Below, piece by piece: positions 7,973 through 16,056 of a stretch of 64,000 nucleotides of DNA (position 1 is the stretch's first letter; each line of letters opens with the position of its first letter). A program made the position numbers and the translations under genes. The notes under the pieces are model-generated. The model searched no databases and had not been told where the DNA came from. It was given only the letters and a program-made list of their open reading frames with translations. This DNA comes from Candidatus Poribacteria bacterium (lineage in GTDB: Bacteria; Poribacteria; WGA-4E; WGA-3G), in the NCBI GenBank assembly GCA_028821605.1, contig JAPPFM010000049.1, positions 1-64,000 on the forward strand, in the 5' to 3' direction.

Positions 7973-9022
7973 ATGAAAACTTACGGATTTGGTATTATTG
8001 GGTGCGGAATGATCTCCGATTTCCACTCCGCCGCGATTTCTGAATTAGAGCACGGGCAATTGGTCGCAGTTAGTTCACGAAATGCTGAGAACGCCAAACG
8101 CCTCACTGATCGATACAACATTGACAGCTACCCCGATTATATGGAGATGCTCAAACGAGACGACCTTGATATTGTGTCTGTCTGTACGCCGAGCGGTGCA
8201 CACTTGGAACCCGCTGTCGCCGCAGCACAAGCCGGTAAACACGTCATCGTTGAAAAACCGTTGGAAATCACTCTACAACGATGCGATCAGATTATTGAAG
8301 CGTGTGATGCATCTGGTGTTCGTCTCTGTGCTATCTTCAATTCCCGTTTCACTGAAAGTACACAGCTCGTTAAATCCACAATTGAGAGCGGGCGGTTCGG
8401 CAAGCTAACTTTAGGTGATGCTTATATCAAATGGTACCGTTCTCAAGAGTATTACGACAGTGGCGGCTGGCGAGGCACATGGGATCTTGACGGCGGTGGT
8501 GCACTCATGAACCAATCTATCCATGCCATCGATCTACTCCAGTATTTTATGGGACCTGTCAAATCTGTGCAAGCGTTTACCGATACTTTAGCACACGAGC
8601 GGATAGAGGTTGAAGATGCCGCTGTCGCCGCGCTCCGATTTGAAAACGGGGCACTTGGTGTCATCGAGGGAACAACCGCTGCTTACCCCGGCATGCTTAA
8701 GAAAACCGAAATCTCCGGTACACACGGGACTATCGTCTTGGCGGAAGAGGATATCGTGACGTGGGAATTCAACCCGGAACTTCCTGAAGATGCGGAAATC
8801 CGAGAGAAATTCGCCCAAAAGACAGATACCGGTGGCGGCGCATCCGATCCGCGTGCGATTAACCATGCAAATCACAGACGGCAGATGGAAAACCTCATTA
8901 ACGGACTTGAGAGCGATGCCTCGCACCTCGTTGATGGACGCGAAGGGCGCAAAGCCGTTGAGATTATCCTCGCCATCTACCAATCCAGCCGTGAAGGTCG
9001 TCCCGTTGAATTGCCGCTTTAA
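7973..9022 (+). CDS. Gfo/Idh/MocA family NAD(P)-dependent oxidoreductase
   Basis: 349 residues. The N-terminal Rossmann fold shows the glycine motif GIIGCGMISDFHSAAI (residues 6-21), followed by CTPSGAHLEPAVAAAQAGKHVIVEKPLEIT with the family's catalytic lysine in the EKP motif. The C-terminal domain has GGWRGTWDLDGGGALMNQSIHAIDLLQYFMG, containing the conserved histidine of the active site. Family members oxidise or reduce sugars, inositols or amino sugars. The substrate cannot be told. It is monocistronic, with heptamer repeats directly after the stop. Confidence 0.92.
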   Translation: MKTYGFGIIGCGMISDFHSAAISELEHGQLVAVSSRNAENAKRLTDRYNIDSYPDYMEMLKRDDLDIVSVCTPSGAHLEPAVAAAQAGKHVIVEKPLEITLQRCDQIIEACDASGVRLCAIFNSRFTESTQLVKSTIESGRFGKLTLGDAYIKWYRSQEYYDSGGWRGTWDLDGGGALMNQSIHAIDLLQYFMGPVKSVQAFTDTLAHERIEVEDAAVAALRFENGALGVIEGTTAAYPGMLKKTEISGTHGTIVLAEEDIVTWEFNPELPEDAEIREKFAQKTDTGGGASDPRAINHANHRRQMENLINGLESDASHLVDGREGRKAVEIILAIYQSSREGRPVELPL

Positions 9023-9299
9023 TAGTTGTCAGTTACTGGTTATTAGTCGTCAGTTAAGAGACTTTGATTGAGATTGACGCATTTCTTCTTACAGTCCCCC
9101 TGATAAGGGGGTTATAGTGGATCCTGTAATTACTTACACACTCGGACCTCGTTATGTGAATGTGTGAATGTTTGTCTCAGGGATGCACAGGAGACTAACA
9201 GCCTATGCTACAAAAGAGGGTTTCCCTGCGTAATCCTAACTGGTTTTGCTGATCTCGAGGGTTTTAGTGGGCAAGGTGGATACCCCCCTATCCACCCAT
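9023..9299. other. Intergenic repeat cluster
   Basis: No gene seen. In order: heptamer tandem repeats at 9025-9059; a reverse partial copy of the CCCCCTTATCAGGGGG element near 9083-9108; GTAATTACTTACACAC near 9126; a hairpin repeat, CAGGAGACTAACAGCCTATGC, near 9187-9212; and a hairpin GGTGGATA-CCCCCC-TATCCACC at 9275-9296, which sits just past the minus-strand stop at 9300 and may end that transcript. Confidence 0.6.
9025..9059. repeat. Heptamer tandem repeat array (STRR-like), 5 units
   Basis: Five contiguous seven-base units: GTTGTCA, GTTACTG, GTTATTA, GTCGTCA, GTTAAGA. The same period and consensus GTTRTCA recur at 56916-56950 and 58149-58176. They resemble the short tandemly repeated heptamers known from cyanobacteria. 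Confidence 0.7.
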
Positions 9300-10346
9300 T
9301 TACCCATCCGAAGCACTCTCATGAGAATTTTCTCCAATGAAGTTATAAATTTCTTCGACTTCACTCGGAGAAGTCAGAAACCATTCCGTGCCGGGGGCTT
9401 CCTCTATGTGTTTCCCGCGTAACTTCAGAACATCGTGTATGATTCGTTCTATCTTCTTCTCCTTACCAGTTTTAATATGGAGACCGATCTTGGGGACTTC
9501 TGGAAGTCCTGTGGCTTGATCTCTAATTCTTCCATCTGCTTCGCTGTGTATAGTCCTACCAATCTTGCACTCCCAAACCTTTTCACCTTTGGATTCTGCA
9601 CTCTCTCTATACTGTGGGTAATAGTAAAGGTAGACCGAACTGTTACCGGAGCCGATAGTCTTTTCAGGCTTTAAATCAGCATTCGGGATCATATTTTTAC
9701 GACGGGGTGTCAAACTGCCTTTCAGATCGCTTAAATTTATGCCATACTTCTCAGCGACAGCGTTGATTAGTTCAGCGGCAGTGTCTTCAGGTAATCGCAT
9801 ACGAGTGCCGAACCATACGAGATTATTCCCAGAATACTTTCCCTTTGTTGCCCACTTCTTGTAATCTTTGGCATCTCGTCCCTTAAACATTAGATCCTTG
9901 ACATGCTGTTTATAGATATCCCTACCGGTGACCTCTTCAATCTCATCAGTACTAAGTCCAGTTCTAAATTCCAAATCTTCAGCTTTTGGGGTGTTACTCA
10001 CCCTCCAGCACCAGCACAAGCGTGCAAGTCCATGAGCAGAAATATCACTGTTAACGTCAAGTTCAACTTGCAAAAAACCTCTTGACCAGGCAGCCGAGGC
10101 GATTACTTGGTTTATTGGTGCCTCGGGTGCTTCGGAAAACCTCTCCAGGTCTTTAGCAACTTCTTCAGCCCAGGGTTTTGGTTTTTCAAAGTCAGCCTTG
10201 AGAAGCGGAAGGGCACGAACCTTCTCTTCTGTCTTTCCTGTCTTACGCTTAAGATGCACTTCAATCCTTTTAGCTGCAGTGATCACTAATACCGATTGTA
10301 TTTCTGATACGTCGGCAGTCTCGTTTCCTCGAAATACAACTTTCAT
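9300..10346 (-). CDS. T5orf172 (GIY-YIG superfamily) domain protein
   Basis: 348 residues, started at the ATG at 10346 because AAAGGAGG lies immediately upstream; an in-frame codon 45 bp earlier lacks this. The C-terminal third matches a T5orf172/MUG113-type GIY-YIG domain: VWECKIGRT, then R in GRIRDQA, LHIKTGKEKKIERIIHDVL and GTEWF. The N-terminal two-thirds are unrecognised and start with a possible short beta domain (MKVVFRGNETADVSEIQSVLV). Such proteins are often phage- or defence-associated. It stands alone between an oxidoreductase and a dehydrogenase, so it is probably accessory. Nuclease activity is inferred, not shown. Confidence 0.7.
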   Translation of the reverse strand: MKVVFRGNETADVSEIQSVLVITAAKRIEVHLKRKTGKTEEKVRALPLLKADFEKPKPWAEEVAKDLERFSEAPEAPINQVIASAAWSRGFLQVELDVNSDISAHGLARLCWCWRVSNTPKAEDLEFRTGLSTDEIEEVTGRDIYKQHVKDLMFKGRDAKDYKKWATKGKYSGNNLVWFGTRMRLPEDTAAELINAVAEKYGINLSDLKGSLTPRRKNMIPNADLKPEKTIGSGNSSVYLYYYPQYRESAESKGEKVWECKIGRTIHSEADGRIRDQATGLPEVPKIGLHIKTGKEKKIERIIHDVLKLRGKHIEEAPGTEWFLTSPSEVEEIYNFIGENSHESASDG

Positions 10347-10391
10347 TTTTCCTCCTTTGGTATCAGAAAGACTAATCCCTTTGTTGTGCAA

Positions 10392-10510
10392 AATTGGTGG
10401 TGGCGGATGTAGGGGGTGGGTCCCCCAACCCCGCTCTGTGTTAATCGTAAATTGGGCGAGGAGACTCGCCCCTACGAATACCCAACGTGAACGTCAAATC
10501 TTCAGAACTT
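10392..10510. repeat. Intergenic GC-rich hairpin repeats
   Basis: Contains GGGGGTGGGTCCCCC near 10411 and GGGCGAG-GAGA-CTCGCCC near 10453, followed by CTACGAA. The second matches the style of GGGCACCC-ACAA-GGGGTGCCCCTAC at 30981 and looks like a REP-type element. It sits just downstream of the dehydrogenase stop at 10511. Confidence 0.5.
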
Positions 10511-11476
10511 TCACTCATAGTCAAAGACTATCTTAATCGCCTCGTCTTTCTTGTTCAATGCCATTTCAAATCCGAGTTGTGCCTCTGTAAAAGGAAGATG
10601 ATGTGTAATAATCGGGGACACGTCAATACGTCCTTGGGCAATCATATCCATCGCCAGTGGGAAATCGTTGGGTACATCCGGTCCAACCGAGCCGATGAAT
10701 TTAATATTTTTACGGAAAAAATCTGCGAAGTGGAAATCGTAAACCTGGTCGTCCGGTACGCCAAAGGCGAGGAGTGTTCCTTCACGTTTTAGTAGTTCAA
10801 GACCCTGATTGATAGTCTCTGTTTGGTGACCGACGACTTCGACAACCAGATCCGCCATTCTGCCCTCTGTAATTTCCTCGACGACAGCGACAGGATCTTC
10901 CTCAGCAACGTTAATCGTGTGTGTGGCACGCATCTTCTTGGAAACTGAGAGTCGGAAATCGACCAGATCAGTCGTAATCACCGTCCGCGCGCCAAGGTTG
11001 CTCAATATATGCGTAAAAAGGAGTCCCATCGGTCCCTGTCCGACAACAACAGTATCAAGATTAAGTAGGTTCGGCAGCTTCCGACACGCCCAAACGACGG
11101 TTCCAAGCGGTTGGGACATCAGGATGCAGTCTTTTCTTGGGAAATCCGTCAACAGCAACGTGGCGTTTTCGTCCGATAGAAAGTATTCTGAAAGTCCACC
11201 GACGTGGCGTGGCAGGGCGAGAACTTCGTCTCCTGCTTTGAATTTGTCCGATGTGCTTTCCGTAACAACGCCGATTGCCTCGTGGATCGAAAGTCCCGGT
11301 CCGAGTGGATAACTTTCCGCTGGATGTTCAAGGACAAACGACGGCATATCGGTTCCACAGATGGCACTGTGGAGCGTTTTTATCATCACTGTTCCGTCCG
11401 GATGATCGGCGAGATTCGGTCGTTCTATGTCAATAATTTCGATCTGACGGGGTGCAACAATTTGCCCAGCTTTCAT
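10511..11476 (-). CDS. Zinc-binding alcohol dehydrogenase family protein (MDR superfamily)
   Basis: 321 residues of a medium-chain dehydrogenase/reductase. The GroES-like domain has the catalytic zinc cysteine in SAICGTDM and the histidine-glutamate pair in SIHEAIGVV. The Rossmann domain shows VVGQGPMGLLFTHILSNLGARTVITTD. The four-cysteine structural zinc loop of classical alcohol or threonine dehydrogenases is absent: that region reads ALPRHVGGLSEYFL. Substrate is probably a polyol or sugar alcohol, by analogy only. It is preceded by the conserved leader also found before the ThDP enzyme at 1446. Confidence 0.87.
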   Translation of the reverse strand: MKAGQIVAPRQIEIIDIERPNLADHPDGTVMIKTLHSAICGTDMPSFVLEHPAESYPLGPGLSIHEAIGVVTESTSDKFKAGDEVLALPRHVGGLSEYFLSDENATLLLTDFPRKDCILMSQPLGTVVWACRKLPNLLNLDTVVVGQGPMGLLFTHILSNLGARTVITTDLVDFRLSVSKKMRATHTINVAEEDPVAVVEEITEGRMADLVVEVVGHQTETINQGLELLKREGTLLAFGVPDDQVYDFHFADFFRKNIKFIGSVGPDVPNDFPLAMDMIAQGRIDVSPIITHHLPFTEAQLGFEMALNKKDEAIKIVFDYE

Positions 11477-11512
11477 TTTTTTAATTTTCCTTGCGGTTCG
11501 GTAAGGTGGGTT
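11477..11512 (-). promoter_or_regulatory. Conserved start-codon leader, copy B
   Basis: Read on the minus strand, this ends with ACCGAACCGCAAGG, then AAAATTAAAAA and the ATG. It matches the 36 bases before the ThDP enzyme at 1446 with few differences, although the two genes are unrelated. The match stops just inside both coding sequences (ATGAAAG). Confidence 0.6.
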
Positions 11513-11651
11513 AGGACTTTGACGCGCTTTACCGTAGATCTAGGGAAAACGCCCAAGCAAAAACCCCTCCATTTCATTACAGGCTATGGTTTTCTAACTT
11601 ACGGAAGAGTCGGCTTCCTCTATAAGCATGATTTTCTGCCCTCTGCTACTG

Positions 11652-12659
11652 TTACAACTTCGCTAATGTTTTCAAAACGTGTTGATGGAGTGTTCCGTTA
11701 GTTGCGATAATGCCGCGATTTTCTTGCATCCGCTTTCCCGTTAAGAAATTGAGAGGTGTACCATTCGCATCTGTAACCGTGCCACCTGCTTCTTCGACTA
11801 CAATAAGCCCCGCGGCGTGATCCCAAATGCATTCACGGTAATCTGGGTATGCTGGATTCGGGAGACGGATATAGAGCGATGCTTCGCCACGGGAAACAAT
11901 GCCGTACTTCGCTTGGCTGTCCATGCGGACAGGTGATTCTGTAATTCCGAGAGCATTTGCAATGTTGCTGTGTGCATCGCTGTCACCGTGTGTAGACTCA
12001 ACACTCTCTGCGAAGCGATGTATCGTTTCTGATACGTGTACGTGCTCTATAAAATCTCCTGTTTTTGTGTAGAGCCGCGTGCCTTCACCACGGGTGGCGA
12101 CGAAAAGGCATCCGCGTTCTGCCTCTCCATCGTTCAATCGGTGTGGTAAAGTCGGACACCCTAAAACCCCGAGTTGAACAGTGCCATTGACAATATAAGC
12201 CAAGGCGACTGCGTACTGATCGCGGCGCAGAAAGCCTTTCGTGCCGTCAATTGGGTCGAGCGTCCAGAAACTCGGTCCGACCTCACCACTTCCTCGATCG
12301 ATCCATTCGCAGACAGTTTCTGTCGAAGGCGATGCCTCTTCACAAAATCGGTGCACATAATCTGCGACGCGCTCCAAAAGTGAGGCGTTCTCTTTCAGTG
12401 CTTGTGCGCTCTCTTCAGCGACAATAGGGTCGTCAGGGAAAGCGTCACCGATCGCCTTACATATCAGTGCTTGCGATCCGAAATCTGCGACGGTCACAGG
12501 ACTCCGATCTGTCTTTTGGATTGCATCTGTTGGCACCATCTCGGCTTGTACCCTTTCGCAGAGTCGCATGGCTTTTATCACAGCGTCGATGGCGGTCTGT
12601 AATTTAGTTTTCGGCTGTCGGCTGAAAGCCGTCAGCAAAGAAGATTTTTGATTTGACAT
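11652..12659 (-). CDS. cysQ: 3'(2'),5'-bisphosphate nucleotidase, inositol monophosphatase superfamily (CysQ/HAL2-like)
   Basis: 335 residues. The metal-binding core is VAEES (E82-E83), LDPIDGTKGF (D135, D138, T140) and the distal WDHAAG. The stretch around GFLRRDQYAVALAYI is typical of HAL2-type nucleotidases, which recycle 3'-phosphoadenosine 5'-phosphate from sulfation or sulfate assimilation. A plain inositol monophosphatase is the alternative. The start has AGGAAACC upstream. Residues 3-16 are encoded by bases that include heptamer units (GCTGTCG, GCTGAAA, GCCGTCA), so a repeat seems to have entered the 5' end of the coding sequence. Confidence 0.82.
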   Translation of the reverse strand: MSNQKSSLLTAFSRQPKTKLQTAIDAVIKAMRLCERVQAEMVPTDAIQKTDRSPVTVADFGSQALICKAIGDAFPDDPIVAEESAQALKENASLLERVADYVHRFCEEASPSTETVCEWIDRGSGEVGPSFWTLDPIDGTKGFLRRDQYAVALAYIVNGTVQLGVLGCPTLPHRLNDGEAERGCLFVATRGEGTRLYTKTGDFIEHVHVSETIHRFAESVESTHGDSDAHSNIANALGITESPVRMDSQAKYGIVSRGEASLYIRLPNPAYPDYRECIWDHAAGLIVVEEAGGTVTDANGTPLNFLTGKRMQENRGIIATNGTLHQHVLKTLAKL

Positions 12660-12706
12660 TGGTTTCCTGTTTGGTTTGAAAGTTTATGAAAGCTGACAGG
12701 GATCCC

Positions 12707-12741
12707 GCTGGCAGCCGAAGACTAACTGCTGACTGCTATTT
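12707..12741. repeat. Heptamer tandem repeats, GCTGACT type
   Basis: Five units of period seven: GCTGGCA, GCCGAAG, ACTAACT, GCTGACT, GCTATTT, ending at the pth stop codon. It is a variant of the GTTRTCA heptamer family. Confidence 0.55.
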
Positions 12742-13328
12742 CAGCGTCTGTTGAATTGATTCATTGCTGTAAGAATATCATCTTTGACGAAAGTTTCAAT
12801 GGCATCAACAACGTTATCAATAGTGTGTGCTATCTCGATTTCTTCGTCCTCAGAAAATTCGGTGAGGACATAATCGGTTAAATCACCGACAGGTTCGCCA
12901 ATACCGATGCGTAGGCGTGGAAATTCTGTGGTGCCTAAGTGGTGAATGATGGATTTCATTCCTTTCTGACCCCCGTCGCTTCCCTTCTGCCGCATCCGAA
13001 GCACCCCGACATCTAAGTGAACATCGTCGTAAACAATACAGAGTTCTGGGAGTGAAATCTCAAATCGTCTAACGAGTGCGGCGACAGCAGCACCGCTGTT
13101 GTTCATGTATGTCATCGGTTTGGCGAGAATAATAGGTGTGTCGTGCCAGGTCGTCTGGATAACGAGTGAATTGCAAATTGATGTGTGCGTGGGACGCGGT
13201 TGGGAGTCTCGCTGACAAAATTCTTCGTAGAGCACGTCAACCACGCGAAAACCGAGGTTATGTTTGGTGTGTTCATAGCGCAGCCCTGGATTACCGAGTC
13301 CAACAATGAGTTTTACTTTCTTATCCAT
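12741..13328 (-). CDS. pth: Peptidyl-tRNA hydrolase
   Basis: 195 residues, the usual length. The enzyme releases tRNA from peptidyl-tRNA that has dropped off ribosomes. Family hallmarks are LIVGLGNPGLRYEHTKHNLGF, with the catalytic histidine at residue 23 and asparagine at 13, KPMTYMNNSGAAV, the DDVHLDVGVLRMRQKGSDGGQKGMKSI segment and RLRIGIGEP. It lies downstream of bL25 with amidase and GerMN genes between, a variation on the common bL25-pth arrangement. Confidence 0.97.
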   Translation of the reverse strand: MDKKVKLIVGLGNPGLRYEHTKHNLGFRVVDVLYEEFCQRDSQPRPTHTSICNSLVIQTTWHDTPIILAKPMTYMNNSGAAVAALVRRFEISLPELCIVYDDVHLDVGVLRMRQKGSDGGQKGMKSIIHHLGTTEFPRLRIGIGEPVGDLTDYVLTEFSEDEEIEIAHTIDNVVDAIETFVKDDILTAMNQFNRR

Positions 13329-13385
13329 GTGTTATATCGTATAAGTGGAAGTCCGATTTCAAACCGCACCCGCGAAGCAAAGTTC

Positions 13386-13982
13386 CTATTGCAGCAAATG
13401 TAGCGGTTGTGAAAGGTTAAGATGCCCCGCGAGCGTTTTTACTTCCTCGCCGTCAATTAAAATCTGAACCTGTTTAATGTCATCAGGAAATGCGTCAAAG
13501 ACGGTTTTGAGGATTGCTGTAATCGTCAAGAGTTCCGCCGTTGTACCACCAATATGCCCCTCCGAGAGATGGCTTGAAAAATCTAAGTAAGCAGTTTGTT
13601 GCGTATCGATGTAGGATTCGTTCAGGAGTGTTCCACGCGGAATTGTGTTTCTAAAGTTAGGCGGTGTTTCTTGGATAAGTGCAGTGACGACCTGACTCAA
13701 GCGTTTAGTAAGTTCTGTTCTATGAAGGCGCCGTTCAATTTTAACCGGAACAAGCGTCAATGAAGTCGGGTCAAGAAGAAATAGATTGATCTCTTGTGGT
13801 GGGGGTGGTGTATCTGACGGGTTGGCGGCAGTAGGCAGCGGTGGTGGCGCAGTTGGGATCACTGATTGTTTTGATCGCTCAATCAGAAATAGCGTTACAG
13901 CGAGACCAATTGCGACAACCACCAAGGTTGTTCCCCATATCACTAAGAGTCTTGAGAACCCTGCACTATTGTTATGTTTCAC
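13386..13982 (-). CDS. Membrane-anchored GerMN-domain protein
   Basis: 198 residues. The N-terminal hydrophobic segment LLVIWGTTLVVVAIGLAVTLFLI (about 11-33) is a transmembrane anchor, followed by a proline-rich linker (TAPPPLPTAANPSDTPPPP). The rest matches the GerMN/sporulation-germination fold: DPTSLTLVPVKIERRL, LTKRLSQVVTALIQETP, RGTLLNESYIDTQQTAYLDFS, then LLTITAILKTVFDAFPDDIKQVQILIDG. GerMN domains occur in envelope proteins of many non-sporulating bacteria and often neighbour amidases, as here. A role in cell wall maintenance is inferred from that neighbour. Confidence 0.82.
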   Translation of the reverse strand: MKHNNSAGFSRLLVIWGTTLVVVAIGLAVTLFLIERSKQSVIPTAPPPLPTAANPSDTPPPPQEINLFLLDPTSLTLVPVKIERRLHRTELTKRLSQVVTALIQETPPNFRNTIPRGTLLNESYIDTQQTAYLDFSSHLSEGHIGGTTAELLTITAILKTVFDAFPDDIKQVQILIDGEEVKTLAGHLNLSQPLHLLQ

Positions 13983-14038
13983 CTTTTTTCCTGTGTTGCA
14001 TACCGAAGTCCCTATGCCTCAGTTGACTGCTTGAGGTG

Positions 14039-15217
14039 TTACTGTTCTGTTACTTTTGCGCGGACAGATGGGTTAGTAGAAGAAATGTATCGCTGGAAAG
14101 CGCGGGCAGTTGCTTGGGCGACGCTTGTGATATACTCAGCATTAGAAAGCTTCTCTAAATCTTCTATATTAGAGAGATAGCCGAGTTCTAAAACAACAGC
14201 CGGCATATAGATTTCGGATAACGCTACGAGTGGTAGTTCAGTGATCTGAACTGGTGTTTCTGTAAGGAAATTCAGTTCCGTTTGCAGTGCCTGTGCGAAG
14301 TCTCGGCTCTGCTTTAAAAAATTGGCTTGGGCAAGGATTTTTAACCTTTGTCCTATAGGTTCTGATTGGACATTACTTGGGAATCGAAGTTGTCCCTTCG
14401 GATTGTTGAGGTAAATCTTGATACCTTTTTCATGTGGTGAAAAAGAGGCGTTGCAGTGTAGACTGAGGAAGAGTTGCCCTTGGTTCCGTTTTGCAACCTG
14501 AATGCGTTCAAGGTGTGTCTTTTTCACATCTGTTTGGCGTGTGAGATAAATCTGCATGCCCTGCTGTTTGCTAATCCGTTGGATATGTTTTGCGAGTGTG
14601 AGTACAATATCTTTTTCAAGGAGACCCGTATTACTTTCGCATCCGCGATTGTCTGCACCACCATGCCCAGGATCAATGATGATTGCCCAATTCGTGAAAT
14701 CGCTCGTCCCTGTGGGTGTCCACGTACCCTTAGGCCTAAGCTGCACCCTTTGCAAACTTGGATTGTAGATGGCTTCAAGGTTATTAAGGTCTGGCAGGAC
14801 TCGCGTGAAGAAAGTGATAGGTAACATCGGCTCTTGAGCGATAATTATTGGAGGGGTAGGAAGAGTGTATGTCTGTCCGTCGGGATCTATGCTGATAGCG
14901 GGGTTGTCGATTTGTAAGCGGATTTGCTTGTCTTTCGTTTTCAGGGTAAGCCGTTTTCGCGGATAGTTGTATTGATCCGTCATATCAGGATCGAAAACCT
15001 CTTTCACAGCATCGACAGGGAGGTAAATCTGTTCTTCTTGCTGTTGTGCTGGGACTTCCGCAATGAGTTCTCCATCAACGTCAATAAAGCGGACAAAAGT
15101 CTCTTGTGCGATGCCGTTGAGTGCGACAACCCATGCAAGGATGCCTAAGAAAAACGCGCGAACCGTAACACGTACGACAGCGTACTTGTTGGTGCGCGCT
15201 TCCTGTGGCTTTTTCAT
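14039..15217 (-). CDS. N-acetylmuramoyl-L-alanine amidase (Amidase_3) with stalk domain
   Basis: The start chosen is the ATG at 15217, ten bases after the bL25 stop; the open frame extends further but overlaps bL25. This gives 392 residues with a membrane segment or signal (VTVRAFFLGILAWVVALNGIA), a beta-rich stalk domain related to copper-amine-oxidase-like N-domains, and the catalytic amidase: WAIIIDPGHGG with a zinc histidine, LLEKD, LSLHCNASF and the closing VVLELGYLSN with catalytic glutamate. It cleaves the bond between muramic acid and the stem peptide in the periplasm, typically during cell separation. Next to GerMN on the same transcript. Confidence 0.9.
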   Translation of the reverse strand: MKKPQEARTNKYAVVRVTVRAFFLGILAWVVALNGIAQETFVRFIDVDGELIAEVPAQQQEEQIYLPVDAVKEVFDPDMTDQYNYPRKRLTLKTKDKQIRLQIDNPAISIDPDGQTYTLPTPPIIIAQEPMLPITFFTRVLPDLNNLEAIYNPSLQRVQLRPKGTWTPTGTSDFTNWAIIIDPGHGGADNRGCESNTGLLEKDIVLTLAKHIQRISKQQGMQIYLTRQTDVKKTHLERIQVAKRNQGQLFLSLHCNASFSPHEKGIKIYLNNPKGQLRFPSNVQSEPIGQRLKILAQANFLKQSRDFAQALQTELNFLTETPVQITELPLVALSEIYMPAVVLELGYLSNIEDLEKLSNAEYITSVAQATARAFQRYISSTNPSVRAKVTEQ

Positions 15218-15227
15218 GTAGACAACG

Positions 15228-15923
15228 CTATTCGTCGCCGTCGTCATCATCGTCATCATCGCGCCTACGAGAAATAATTTCTGGTTCCGTAGGTTGTTCT
15301 TCAGCGTCTGCTTCGGCTCCTTCTCCTTCGCCATCTTCAGCCTCTGTTATTTCTTCTTCAAGTTGGACGCGCGGTTGGCTCACCGTCGCGATGGTCCGTT
15401 CCAAATCGTCTAAAATCTCAATGTCCTCATCCAAGCTTAGATCACTCACATGGATAGAGTCACCGATGTCCAATTCACCCACGTCAATAGAGATGTCAGT
15501 CGGCATTCGCGTTGGCAGGCAGTGAAGTGTTATCTGGCGGAGCGGGAATTCAAGAACACCGCCCTCCTGAATGCCCTGTGGGGTGCCTTCCAGAACCACT
15601 GGCACGGCTGATGTTACGGGTTCGTCTAAAGAAATTCGAATGAAATCTGCATGCATTAGTGTATGCTTTTTCACCGGATGACGTTGAATTTCTTTGATAA
15701 TAACAGTTTCGGTGTTGCCGTTGCCAATTTCCATGTTAATGATAACGTTTTCACCGTACGTTCGTAGGAATTGTCTGAAGGTTCGAGCGTCAATTTGAAT
15801 TGGCACGGTGTCTTGTGCGCGACCGTAAAGCACTGCGGGAACCCCACCTTCTTTCCGAAGATCACGCGCGCTCTGCTTCCCGAAAGTATTGCGCTGTTGA
15901 ACCTCTAATTTTGCTTGTAGCAT
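15228..15923 (-). CDS. rplY: Ribosomal protein bL25, CTC/TL5 type, with acidic tail
   Basis: 231 residues of the long CTC/TL5 form that binds 5S rRNA. The N-terminal domain has GKQSARDLRKEGGVPAVLYGR, then MHADFIRISLDEPVTSAVPVVLEGTPQGIQEGGVLEF, and the TL5 C-domain has LPTRMPTDISIDVGELDIGDSIHVSDL. The last 45 residues are an acidic tail ending in RRRDDDDDDDGDE. Long acidic tails occur in several CTC proteins, but the aspartate run is notable. The tRNA-Gln gene lies 54 bp upstream. Confidence 0.95.
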   Translation of the reverse strand: MLQAKLEVQQRNTFGKQSARDLRKEGGVPAVLYGRAQDTVPIQIDARTFRQFLRTYGENVIINMEIGNGNTETVIIKEIQRHPVKKHTLMHADFIRISLDEPVTSAVPVVLEGTPQGIQEGGVLEFPLRQITLHCLPTRMPTDISIDVGELDIGDSIHVSDLSLDEDIEILDDLERTIATVSQPRVQLEEEITEAEDGEGEGAEADAEEQPTEPEIISRRRDDDDDDDGDE

Positions 15924-15977
15924 TTTAAAATTCTAACCTTTTTTCTTCGTAGATTTAAGCACTGTAGAAAAAGAAGA

Positions 15978-16049
15978 CAGGGCGGGTAGGATTCGAACCT
16001 ACGCATACAGATTCCAAAGACCTGTGCCTTACCGCTTGGCCACCGCCCT
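15978..16049 (-). tRNA. tRNA-Gln (anticodon TTG)
   Basis: The minus strand folds into a complete cloverleaf: a seven-pair acceptor stem AGGGCGG/CCGCCCT, a D-loop with AAGCGGTAAGG, an anticodon loop CTTTGGA giving TTG, and a T arm GTAGG-TTCGAAT-CCTAC with discriminator G. CCA is not encoded. It lies between ispE and bL25, a placement also known from some Proteobacteria. Confidence 0.97.
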
Positions 16050-16056
16050 TCAATTG

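Noticed and set aside
14474-14824. Plus-strand frames across the amidase gene
   Set aside because: They are shadows of the amidase on the other strand and have no Shine-Dalgarno or domain.
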